Part shown: positions 1 through 6,394 of the stretch, piece by piece | Numbering within the stretch: position 1 is the first letter of the stretch | Layout: every line of letters starts with the position of its first letter | DNA from: Rhodoferax sp. | GTDB lineage: Bacteria > Pseudomonadota > Gammaproteobacteria > Burkholderiales > Burkholderiaceae_C | Direction of reading: 5' to 3' | DNA length: 11,807 bases | Assembly: GCA_020048795.1 (NCBI GenBank) | Contig: JAIFMA010000227.1 | Coordinates: 1 to 11,807, forward strand | Translations under genes and position numbers: made by a program | The notes under the pieces: model-generated | Database searches by the model: none | Told to the model about the DNA's origin: nothing | What the model saw: the letters and a program-made list of their open reading frames with translations, nothing else

Positions 1-176
1 TCCCAGTCCAGTAGATTCGTGCGCAGACAGTACACCCCCGGATGCGAGGCCATGGTGCCTTGAACGTATTGTTTTGTCCAGCGTAGCGTGAGTGCGGGTG
101 GTGATGGTTCTGCTGGTGCTGGTAGGAGCACAATACGCCCATCGCCTGCTTCCGATACAACAAAGCTTGTCTGAGT
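1..176 (-). pseudogene. Remnant of an IS-type transposase (C-terminal part), running off the left edge
   Basis: Reading the minus strand leftwards, the frame is open from about 176 to the edge. It ends in residues MASHPGVYCLRTNLLDWD, encoded at about 53-1. The HPGVYCLRTN...DW pattern is one I recognise from IS1634/IS4-like DDE transposases, where it lies just before the last catalytic region. An in-frame TAG at 177-179 and the start of the next gene at 219 leave no room for the several hundred N-terminal residues such enzymes need. This copy is therefore cut off at its 5' side or frameshifted. The homologous part may begin only near position 90, because the proline/alanine-rich stretch upstream is not recognisable. 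No terminal inverted repeat was seen. The family assignment is from memory of the motif and rests on under 30 residues. Confidence 0.5.
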
Positions 177-218
177 CTACGGTCGAATGGCGAACTGCAA
201 AAAACGAAGGGAAATGCG

Positions 219-1091
219 ATGTTGACACTGATGCGCTTGTTTGCGACTGTTGCGGGTCTGTGGGGTTTGGCCACGGGGATGGCCTGGGCCGAACCCGATG
301 CTCAGGGCTGCAAGGACCACCCACTATTCACCCGCATGGCTCAGCACTACATTTATGACTGCAAACACAGCCAGTTCGAGATGCGCCGTTTTCCTGTCGG
401 CCCGATGGGCACCGACAACAAGGCGCGGCTGCAGGAGGTCGAAGGCGAGTTCTGGTCCATTGAGATGGGCCTCAATGACGGTGCCAGCAACTTCCAGAAC
501 GCGGCGAAGCAGGCCGGCGGCGGCGTGGAGGGCAGTTACCCCGAATGGTGCAGCCTGCACCTGGATGACAGCTTCAAACTTGGCAACGCCTGCACCAATT
601 ACGGAACAACGCTCAAAATCACCAAGGGTGGCAAAGAGTTCTGGACCTTCGTCAACGCCACCGGTGTGGCAGACGGTTATGTTTTGTACATTGTTGGCCG
701 CCAGGCCATGAAGCAGGACATCAGCGTCAATGAGTGGGTGGACAAGCTGAACAAGGATGGTTTCCTGACTCTTTATGTGAACTTTGATACCGGCCGGGCG
801 ACCATCAAGTCGGACTCTGCCAAGACCCTGGACGACGCGGCAGCAACCTTGAAGGCAGCGGCTGGCCTAAAGATCGAGGTGGCAGGCCACACCGACAACG
901 TCGGTACAGCGCCATCGAACGAAAAACTGTCGGCGGACCGAGCACAAGCGGTGATGGCGGCTCTGGTGCAACGCGGCATCGCCGCCAGCCGGCTCAGCGC
1001 CAAAGGCTACGGGCAAAGCGTGCCGGTTGCCGACAACCGCAGCGAGGACGGGCGAGCCAAAAACCGGCGCGTTGAACTGGTCAAAAAATAG
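219..1091 (+). CDS. Secreted OmpA-family (peptidoglycan-binding) protein, 290 aa
   Basis: Residues 1-24 form a Sec signal peptide ending AWA|EP, so the protein is exported. The C-terminal part, about 184-288, is an OmpA/MotB-type domain. It has VNFDTG near 187, GHTDNVG at 223-229, the LSADRAQAV stretch at 237-245, and KNRRVEL near the end; these residues normally bind diaminopimelate in peptidoglycan. The middle part, about 25-180, is not recognised. It carries cysteines at 31, 48, 111 and 125, which could form two disulfides in the periplasm, and it does not look like a long beta-barrel. The start is supported by GAAGGGA at 206-212, six bases upstream. The likely role is an envelope protein tethered to the cell wall. 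It lies 590 bp from the signalling locus on its right, so a shared function is only a guess. Confidence 0.88.
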   Translation: MLTLMRLFATVAGLWGLATGMAWAEPDAQGCKDHPLFTRMAQHYIYDCKHSQFEMRRFPVGPMGTDNKARLQEVEGEFWSIEMGLNDGASNFQNAAKQAGGGVEGSYPEWCSLHLDDSFKLGNACTNYGTTLKITKGGKEFWTFVNATGVADGYVLYIVGRQAMKQDISVNEWVDKLNKDGFLTLYVNFDTGRATIKSDSAKTLDDAAATLKAAAGLKIEVAGHTDNVGTAPSNEKLSADRAQAVMAALVQRGIAASRLSAKGYGQSVPVADNRSEDGRAKNRRVELVKK

Positions 1092-1336
1092 CAGGTGCCG
1101 TCCTGAAGTGGGGCTGCCAGGCACAAAAAGTGATCCACTGAGGTGCCCCCGGACTTGATCGGCCATGTTTGCCTTCAGACCTTGCGTCGCCAAGTCAGAC
1201 ACGATGTCAAACTGCCACTGCACCGCAGCACGATGACATCAGGCGGTGATCGCCCTGCGCGCTTGTCTCCAATGAAACCGACACACCAGGTCAAGGGCCA
1301 AATTGGCATAAAGTTCCCGTATTTATTGCGCTAGAA

Positions 1337-1353
1337 GCTACTTATTATGTAGC
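1337..1353. repeat. Repeat fragment C: 17-bp hairpin core
   Basis: GCTAC and GTAGC form five-base arms around a seven-base loop. Arm positions and loop length match the core of repeat copy A (11011-11027) exactly. Outside the core, ATTGC at 1325-1329 and GCAAT at 1352-1356 also pair, but they compete with the core arms. The ATAAGGGCT core present in the other two copies is missing here, so this would be a fragment or an independent short palindrome. Confidence 0.4.
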
Positions 1354-1550
1354 AATCACCACCCCCGCCTGCGCTACTGCGCCGGCCCACCGTTTGCTTG
1401 TGCACGCCTTCCCAAAGAAGGTGCTGCGCTGGTGTTCCGCGCTCGTTGGGTGTCAAAAAATCACCAGGCAAGTGCAAGGGATGCAGAAATTGCAAATGTA
1501 CCGTTTATGACGAATGCTGACGGGATGCAGTGCTTGGCACAAGACGCGAA

Positions 1551-1566
1551 GTTTAGCCAGCTAAAC
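1551..1566. repeat. Perfect palindrome GTTTAGC-CA-GCTAAAC
   Basis: Seven-base arms flank a two-base centre. The loop is too short for an RNA hairpin using all pairs, so as DNA it looks more like a dimeric protein-binding site. It lies 110 bp beyond the 3' end of the minus-strand kinase gene and about 460 bp beyond the plus-strand OmpA gene, so it is not next to an evident promoter. Its function is unknown, and chance occurrence cannot be excluded. Confidence 0.35.
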
Positions 1567-1677
1567 GAGCGGATTGCAACGACGCAATGCACCCGTCAGA
1601 GCCGCCAGAAATGGAATTTTTGTGATTTCCGCATCCCTTAGCAGCCAAAGCACCAGGCACAAGTGGTGGCCGGGCGC

Positions 1678-2118
1678 TCAGGTCATGGTGGCTCTGGGTG
1701 AAAACAGCAGGTCAATCCGGTTGACGGTTTGGTCGCGGGTGTAACTGGACTGGTCAGCGAGCCCACGAACAATCAGCCGACCCAGCCCACCGACCGACCG
1801 GCCTTCCACTGCAAGCTCAAGCGTTTCCAGAGTCTTGTCGAGCCCCAGAAACGGATCAAAGGGCAAAAAACCATCCTCGTAGCGCACTTGCAGCGAACCG
1901 TTCTGCGCTTGCACCGCCAGGCCCACCTGCGCCGGGGTGGCATCAGTGCGCAAACCATGAGACACGCTGTTGGTAAACAGCTCCTCAATCGCCGTCGCGG
2001 CCCGCGCCACCAATGCCGGGTCGCTTTGGCGGCACAAGGCCTGGAGTTGGGCCAACAAGGCTGGCAAGGCAGCCATCTCGGCGGGAAATCGATATATCAT
2101 GGCCTCTGACTGGTTCAC
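1678..2118 (-). CDS. RsbW/BtrW-like ATP-binding protein (anti-sigma-type serine kinase), 146 aa
   Basis: This is a small cytoplasmic GHKL-fold ATPase of the HATPase_c_2 (RsbW/SpoIIAB/BtrW) type. The N box is EELFTNSVSHG at 45-55, with the Mg-binding Asn50 and His54. The first glycine box is YEDGFLPFDP at 80-89, and the second is GGLG at 110-113 followed by LIVRGLAD. The family phosphorylates a serine in a STAS-domain partner and sequesters either that partner or another protein. The matching STAS gene lies 4.3 kb away on the same strand and the matching phosphatase at 3192-5441. A GTG start at 2118 is chosen because GAGG at 2127-2130 sits eight bases upstream. An ATG at 2100 would also leave the whole domain, but its GAGG is only two bases away. 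Only 30 bp separate this start from the divergent FecR start. The output partner is not visible. Confidence 0.85.
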   Translation of the reverse strand: MNQSEAMIYRFPAEMAALPALLAQLQALCRQSDPALVARAATAIEELFTNSVSHGLRTDATPAQVGLAVQAQNGSLQVRYEDGFLPFDPFLGLDKTLETLELAVEGRSVGGLGRLIVRGLADQSSYTRDQTVNRIDLLFSPRATMT

Positions 2119-2126
2119 GGCTTGCG

Positions 2127-2130
2127 CCTC
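2127..2130 (-). promoter_or_regulatory. Ribosome binding site that decides the GTG start of the kinase gene
   Basis: On the minus strand this reads GAGG, eight bases before GTG at 2118. The same 30-bp gap also holds the plus-strand AAAAAGGA ribosome site (2136-2143) of the FecR gene. The promoters of both genes must therefore lie inside each other's coding sequence. Confidence 0.55.
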
Positions 2131-2148
2131 GCTTCAAAAAGGAAACAA

Positions 2149-2604
2149 ATGAAACAACCCATTCTGTCTGCATTATGCCTAGCCACCGTGTTGTGGCTGG
2201 CCCCGTTGCTGGCACTGGCGCAAGACGCGGGCGTGGTGAAACTGAGCAAGGGCAGCAATCTGCTGGAACGTGACGGGGCCCGGTTGGCTATCACCGTTGG
2301 CAGCAAAATCCGGGTCAATGACCGGGTGCTGACCGGTTCTGATGGCTCGGTTGGCATCATGTTGCAAGACAGCACCATGCTCTCTGCCGGGCCCAATTCC
2401 TCGTTGCAAATGAACAAGTTTGCCTTCGATACCACCACCCATGCCGGCACCCTGGATGCCTCGGTAAAGCGGGGCACGGTGGCGGTCATTTCTGGCAAGA
2501 TTGCCAAAGCCACACCGCAAAACGTGAGTTTTTCAACACCGTCGATGACGCTGGGGGTGCGCGGCACGACGTTCATCATTGATGCCGGCCAAGGGAGCGA
2601 ATGA
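2149..2604 (+). CDS. Exported FecR-domain protein, 151 aa
   Basis: A signal peptide covers residues 1-24 (MKQPILS... ending LALA|QD), so the protein is periplasmic. The rest, about 28-145, is a FecR domain. It has GSKIRVNDRVLTGSDGSVGI at 51-70, the LQDSTMLSAGPNSSL stretch after it, and the closing SVKRGTVAVISG and TPSMTLGVRGTTFII at 131-144. The ATG at 2149 is preferred over an upstream in-frame TTG at 2122 because AAAAAGGA at 2136-2143 lies five to six bases before it and the signal peptide begins there. The classical FecR anti-sigma architecture (cytoplasmic tail, membrane helix, neighbouring fecI and fecA) is absent. This is the short stand-alone form often found beside CHASE2 and OmpA proteins. 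It is followed after one base by the OmpA-like gene, so the two are cotranscribed. The role in sensing is inferred, and the ligand is unknown. Confidence 0.87.
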   Translation: MKQPILSALCLATVLWLAPLLALAQDAGVVKLSKGSNLLERDGARLAITVGSKIRVNDRVLTGSDGSVGIMLQDSTMLSAGPNSSLQMNKFAFDTTTHAGTLDASVKRGTVAVISGKIAKATPQNVSFSTPSMTLGVRGTTFIIDAGQGSE

Positions 2605-2605
2605 G

Positions 2606-3205
2606 ATGGACCTGGTCATTGTTCCGCTGCTGGCTTTGCTGGTTTATTTGGGCATCCAAAACACGGCGGTTAGCGAACGAGTGGTCTTGTTGCCCGACGA
2701 CGCTGGCAAGGCCGGGGTGGTGGTGGTGACAACAGCGGGGGGCGAGCAAGTGCTCAGCACAGCTTACGCCAGCGCTCAGGTTTCGGGCCGGGGCCAGCTT
2801 GAAGCAGGCCACGACCAAGCCGACCAGGTACGCGCCCGCTACGCTTTGACACTGGCAGCCCTGCCGCCTCGGCCCGAGTCATTCACGGTGTACTTTGCCT
2901 CGGGCTCAAGTACTGAACTGACCGCCGAATCGGGGCAGGTTCTGAGCCGGTTAAAGGCGGCTCTGGCGACCTGGCAGGCTCCTGAAATTGCGGTGATTGG
3001 TCACACCGACCGGGTTGGCCGACTGGAAGACAACGATACCCTTTCTGTCAACCGGGCCACCACGGTGCGCGCTATTCTGGCCGGAGTCGTGGCAGCAGGC
3101 ACGACGGTTGGCATTGCAGGACGTGGCGAGCGCGAACCGTTGGTGCCCACCGCCGACGAAGTGCCAGAGGCCTTGAACCGGCGCGTTGAAATCAACCTGC
3201 GCTAG
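2606..3205 (+). CDS. Membrane-anchored OmpA/MotB-domain protein, 199 aa
   Basis: An N-terminal hydrophobic segment, about 2-18 (MDLVIVPLLALLVYLG), should act as an uncleaved anchor or poor signal peptide. No lipobox cysteine is present. A short beta-type linker (RVVLLPDDAGKAGVVVV, about 25-41) follows, then an OmpA domain from about 92 to 199. That domain has FTVYFASGSS, GHTDRVG at 132-138, LSVNRA at 146-151 and NRRVEINL near the end. It probably links the inner membrane to peptidoglycan, which suits a partner for the CHASE2 sensor. The ATG at 2606 is favoured because AAGGGAG at 2591-2597 is eight bases upstream and only one base follows the FecR stop. An earlier in-frame ATG at 2579 would overlap FecR. 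The 3' end overlaps the convergent phosphatase gene by 14 bp. Confidence 0.87.
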   Translation: MDLVIVPLLALLVYLGIQNTAVSERVVLLPDDAGKAGVVVVTTAGGEQVLSTAYASAQVSGRGQLEAGHDQADQVRARYALTLAALPPRPESFTVYFASGSSTELTAESGQVLSRLKAALATWQAPEIAVIGHTDRVGRLEDNDTLSVNRATTVRAILAGVVAAGTTVGIAGRGEREPLVPTADEVPEALNRRVEINLR

Positions 3206-5441
3206 CCCCCCGGGAGGCTGTTGCAGTTGACCCTGGCTGCCAGCGCAGCAGTAGCAGGGTCAGGTCATCCGAGGCTTCGGCAGCGCCAACAAACCCGGCT
3301 ATTTCTGCCCGCACCCTTTCCATCATCTGGTTCAGGCTTTGCCCCGTTGGCGTGACAGCCAGCGCTGCTTGCAGCCGTTGGCCACCAAACAGCTCGCCGC
3401 TTTGGTTCATGGCTTCGGTGACACCGTCGGTAATCACACACAGCGTGTCGCCCGGGCTAAGCTGCAGGCGCTGCGACAGGTAAACAAAATCGTCCACCAC
3501 GCACAGCGGCGGACCACCGGTTTCGGCGGGTGTGGCGATTTTTTCAACCACACCACCCTGACTGACCCGCCAGGGTGCGTCATGCCCGGCGTTGACCAGT
3601 TCGAGTTCGCCAGTTTGCACATCCAGCACGCCCAGCAACAAGGTGACAAACATCATGCCGACGTTTTCGCGGGACAAGTCCTGATTGGCGGCCATCACAA
3701 CCTCGGCCGCACTGCCCTTGAGCCGCAGTGAAAAACTTTTGGTCAGGGTTTTGGTGACCGCCATGAACAGGCTGGCCGGCACGCCTTTGCCAGACACGTC
3801 GGCCACCACAAAACACAGGCGCTGCGCGTCGATCATGAAAAAATCATACAGATCACCACCGACCTCGCGGGCCGGTTCCAGCAGGGTGGCAAACTCAAAG
3901 CGCGACTCACCGGCAAACAGGTGCCCGGCATCTGGCAAGGAGCCCAATTGAATGCGCCGGGCCGCAGCCAGCTCACCGGAAACGCGGGCGGCGTCTTCGC
4001 GCAACTGCTGCTGGATGACTGCCAGGCGACGGTTGTCATGCTCGGTTTTCAGCATCGAACTCAGCAGCAGGCAAAGTAGCACCGCCAGATAACCCAGCAC
4101 ACCAGAGGCCAAATCAAACAGCCAGCCCCACTGGGCAAATAGCACCCAGCCGGTGACCAGCCAGGCCAGCAATCCCGCCAGCGACAACAGGCCTGGCAAG
4201 CCGGGCAGCCGCAGCCGCCATCTGGCCAGGCCGGAGCGCCGGGTTTTGGGCATCAGCCAGACCAGCAGCCCACCCATGACCAGCAGTGCAACTGTCTCAA
4301 CGCCTTTGATCCACCAGGGCCGCAGCAGAAAACGCCCGTCCAGCGCACTTTCGACCAACTGTGCCTGGATCTCGATACCTGGCACCAGTTGCCCCAGCGG
4401 TGTATTGCGTTTGTCGTGCAGGCCCGAACCGGTCAAGCCCACCAGCACCAGCTTGCTGCTCAGCGCATCCGCCGCAACCCGCCCCTGCAGCACGGCCGCT
4501 GCCGACACCTGGCGCGCCAGCTCGCCCTCTTGACGATGGGCAAAATGCAGCCACACCTCGCCGTTGGCCTGGGTCGGAATGCGCAGGTCTGCTACCGTCA
4601 CGCTGGCAACGCCATGTGCATCGACGGCCAGCAGTACGGCGGGTTCGCCCGTGGCAATGCGCAACATTTCAATCGACAAGGAAGGCAGCACCTGCTGATT
4701 GACTGCCATCACCAGCGGAATGCGGCGAATCACCGTCTGGCTGGCATCCACGCTCAGCAAGGCTTGCCCGTGCGCGGCCGCCTGCAACTCGGGCAAACTG
4801 GCCAGCACCCAGGGAAAGTTGAGCAAATAAGGCAAGGCATCACCACCGCTGACCTGTACCGGCACCGCGCGCAAGCCGTTGCTGCTGGTCTGGGTTTGGC
4901 TGCCAAAACCAGCCGCACCAAGTACCGTGGGGGCGGCTTTCAGCGACTTGATCAAGCGGGCCTCGTGGCTGTCGAGCTGCTGCAATGCCCGCGCCAGTGC
5001 TTCGTGGCCGGGTGGCAGCTGCTCGGCCACCTGGGCCGGCGAGGTTTGGTCCAGCTCGGGCATATACAAGTCAAGCCCAATGGCCAGCGGCTGATGCACG
5101 GCAATCTTGTCAATCAGCTCGGCCAGCCGACTGCGTGGCCAGGGCCATTGGCCGACCAACTTCAGGCTTTCTTCGTCAATTTCCACCAGCGTCACCGGCT
5201 GGCTGCGGGTAGTACGCGGCATGGCTTGCTGATAGGCATCAAACAGCGCCTGCCGCGCGCTGGCAAACGGTGCCCCGGCCAGGCCCAACAGCCGGGCCAC
5301 TGCGCCACCCTGCCAGGCCGCGGGTAGCTCCAGTTCGCTACCCAGGCTGGCCAGGGTCACGCCAGCCAGCATCAGCAACGCCGCCAGCCGCCCGCGCCGG
5401 GCCAGAAAAAACCAGTGCAAAGCAGAGAAAAATGGCTTCAA
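3192..5441 (-). CDS. CHASE2-sensor SpoIIE/PP2C serine phosphatase (RsbU/BtrU-like), 749 aa
   Basis: A first membrane helix (about 16-36) leads to an extracytoplasmic CHASE2 domain (about 45-370) with EIDEESLKLVGQWPWPRS at 88-105, GLDLYMPE at 122-129 and LVGLTGSGLHDKR at 333-345. Three helices follow at about 378-398, 416-436 and 440-463. A coiled linker ending LAAARRIQ (491-498) comes next, a sequence typical of RsbU-type enzymes. The PP2C domain has GGDLYDFF (Asp530, Asp533), VADVSGKGVPASLF (Asp548), NAGHDAP at 617-623, ITDGVTEAM (Asp672) and SDDLTLL (Asp725, Asp726), so all metal-binding acidic positions look intact. It should dephosphorylate the STAS partner on an envelope signal. The start is TTG at 5441, overlapping the upstream gene's stop as TTGA, with only a weak GGA upstream, which suggests translational coupling. 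CHASE2 is more often fused to cyclases or histidine kinases. Confidence 0.93.
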   Translation of the reverse strand: MKPFFSALHWFFLARRGRLAALLMLAGVTLASLGSELELPAAWQGGAVARLLGLAGAPFASARQALFDAYQQAMPRTTRSQPVTLVEIDEESLKLVGQWPWPRSRLAELIDKIAVHQPLAIGLDLYMPELDQTSPAQVAEQLPPGHEALARALQQLDSHEARLIKSLKAAPTVLGAAGFGSQTQTSSNGLRAVPVQVSGGDALPYLLNFPWVLASLPELQAAAHGQALLSVDASQTVIRRIPLVMAVNQQVLPSLSIEMLRIATGEPAVLLAVDAHGVASVTVADLRIPTQANGEVWLHFAHRQEGELARQVSAAAVLQGRVAADALSSKLVLVGLTGSGLHDKRNTPLGQLVPGIEIQAQLVESALDGRFLLRPWWIKGVETVALLVMGGLLVWLMPKTRRSGLARWRLRLPGLPGLLSLAGLLAWLVTGWVLFAQWGWLFDLASGVLGYLAVLLCLLLSSMLKTEHDNRRLAVIQQQLREDAARVSGELAAARRIQLGSLPDAGHLFAGESRFEFATLLEPAREVGGDLYDFFMIDAQRLCFVVADVSGKGVPASLFMAVTKTLTKSFSLRLKGSAAEVVMAANQDLSRENVGMMFVTLLLGVLDVQTGELELVNAGHDAPWRVSQGGVVEKIATPAETGGPPLCVVDDFVYLSQRLQLSPGDTLCVITDGVTEAMNQSGELFGGQRLQAALAVTPTGQSLNQMMERVRAEIAGFVGAAEASDDLTLLLLRWQPGSTATASRGASAG

Positions 5442-6394
5442 AGCGCCAGTTCCAGGCCGTCCCAGGCTGACAGAACGTCCAGTGGATGACCCTCGCGGGT
5501 GATTTCCTCAAAACGGCGCGTCTCGTTGAGCACACCCAAAATCTGGGCATCGTCATAAGCGGGCTCGTGATGAAACATCACCAGCCGCCTGGCACCGGCA
5601 GCCCGGCACAGTTCCACGCCAACAATGTTGCTGGAGTGTCCCCAGTCGGCCTTGACCGAAATGGCATCAGCCAACGAGTACATGGCATCAAACACCACGG
5701 CATCGGCATTGGCAAAAAAATCGACGACACCTGCCAGTTCGGCAGCCTCATCGAGCTGGTGCTCGGAATCAGTTGAATAAACCACCGCTTTGCCACCCTG
5801 CTCAAAACGCCAACCGTAAGAGTCGCCTGAATGACGCTGCAGCCGGGCCGACACCTCAAGCCCGGCAATCTGATAACACTTGCCGGGCAACAGCACATCA
5901 AATTCAACCGTGGCGGCAAGTTGCTCAAACTCGACCGGAAACGACGGGCTGCCATGCTGGCGCCTGAAAGCCTGCTCCACCTGCGCGTGACAGGCATGAA
6001 TGATGATGCGGTTGCCCGGCAAAAATGCCGGCTGGAAAAACGGAAAACCCATGATGTGATCCCAATGCAGGTGGGACATGAACACATGATAGGTCTGGGG
6101 CCGCGCAGCGCCAAAACGCGCCAGCATCGACTGACCCAGCGGCCGCGCACCCGAGCCCAGGTCCAAAATGACATGCTCCGGGCTGTCGGTGACGATCTGC
6201 ACACAACTGGAATGACCCCCAAAGGTAGCCGCCACGTCAAAGCCCAGGGTGTCAATGTAGGCATCGACCGTGGCCGCTGTCAGGGCCGGCAATTGCGCCG
6301 CATCCAGCAAGGCATGGCGGAGTTTGGCGCGCACATCAAGGCTGGTCATCGACACCGGAATCGAGCCCCGGGTGCCCCAAAAATGAAGCTTCAT
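5438..6394 (-). CDS. Metallo-beta-lactamase-fold hydrolase (PhnP/RNase Z-like), 318 aa
   Basis: The N-terminus MKLHFWGTRGSIPV and the motif SHLHWDH at 107-113 (His108, His110, Asp112, His113) mark an MBL-fold enzyme with a two-metal site. Further metal ligands or conserved positions are STDSEH at 207-212 (Asp209), DAMYS at 236-240, GHSSN at 252-256 and FHHEP at 274-278. The position normally GGNTSC in this group reads GGHSSC (59-64). An insertion of about 35 residues follows the first strand. No signal peptide is present, so it is cytoplasmic. Relatives cleave phosphodiesters (cyclic phosphates, RNA, cyclic nucleotides), but the substrate here cannot be read from sequence. The gene starts inside the STAS stop codon (ATGA, 6391-6394) and ends inside the phosphatase start (TTGA, 5438-5441). 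It has no clear ribosome site of its own, so it belongs to that operon and is probably translationally coupled. Confidence 0.86.
   Translation of the reverse strand: MKLHFWGTRGSIPVSMTSLDVRAKLRHALLDAAQLPALTAATVDAYIDTLGFDVAATFGGHSSCVQIVTDSPEHVILDLGSGARPLGQSMLARFGAARPQTYHVFMSHLHWDHIMGFPFFQPAFLPGNRIIIHACHAQVEQAFRRQHGSPSFPVEFEQLAATVEFDVLLPGKCYQIAGLEVSARLQRHSGDSYGWRFEQGGKAVVYSTDSEHQLDEAAELAGVVDFFANADAVVFDAMYSLADAISVKADWGHSSNIVGVELCRAAGARRLVMFHHEPAYDDAQILGVLNETRRFEEITREGHPLDVLSAWDGLELAL

Larger units (their letters stand above)
1092..1677. other. Non-coding stretch with small palindromes and a repeat fragment
   Basis: No convincing gene was found. Short open frames on both strands have no signal peptide, recognisable domain or good ribosome site. 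The stretch holds a 17-bp hairpin core at 1337-1353 that matches the intergenic repeats elsewhere in the window, a CCTTC/GAAGG hairpin at 1407-1421 without a T-run, and a 16-bp palindrome at 1551-1566. It separates the downstream ends of two convergent genes, so it should hold their terminators. No classical intrinsic terminator (stem followed by a T-run) was seen on either strand. Confidence 0.6.

Noticed and set aside
867..1223. Minus-strand frame reading past the OmpA gene, with a vaguely integrase-like start (QWQFDIVSD)
   Set aside because: The resemblance covers fewer than ten residues and the frame runs antisense through the OmpA domain. There is no other sign of an IS3-type element.
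1432..1641. 69-codon plus-strand frame in the gene-free stretch
   Set aside because: No domain, poor ribosome site, and composition unlike neighbouring genes.
4389..5327. Antisense open frame (312 codons) opposite the CHASE2 part of the phosphatase gene
   Set aside because: The product is rich in Gln/His/Arg/Gly with no domain, as expected for a frame shadow of the real gene.
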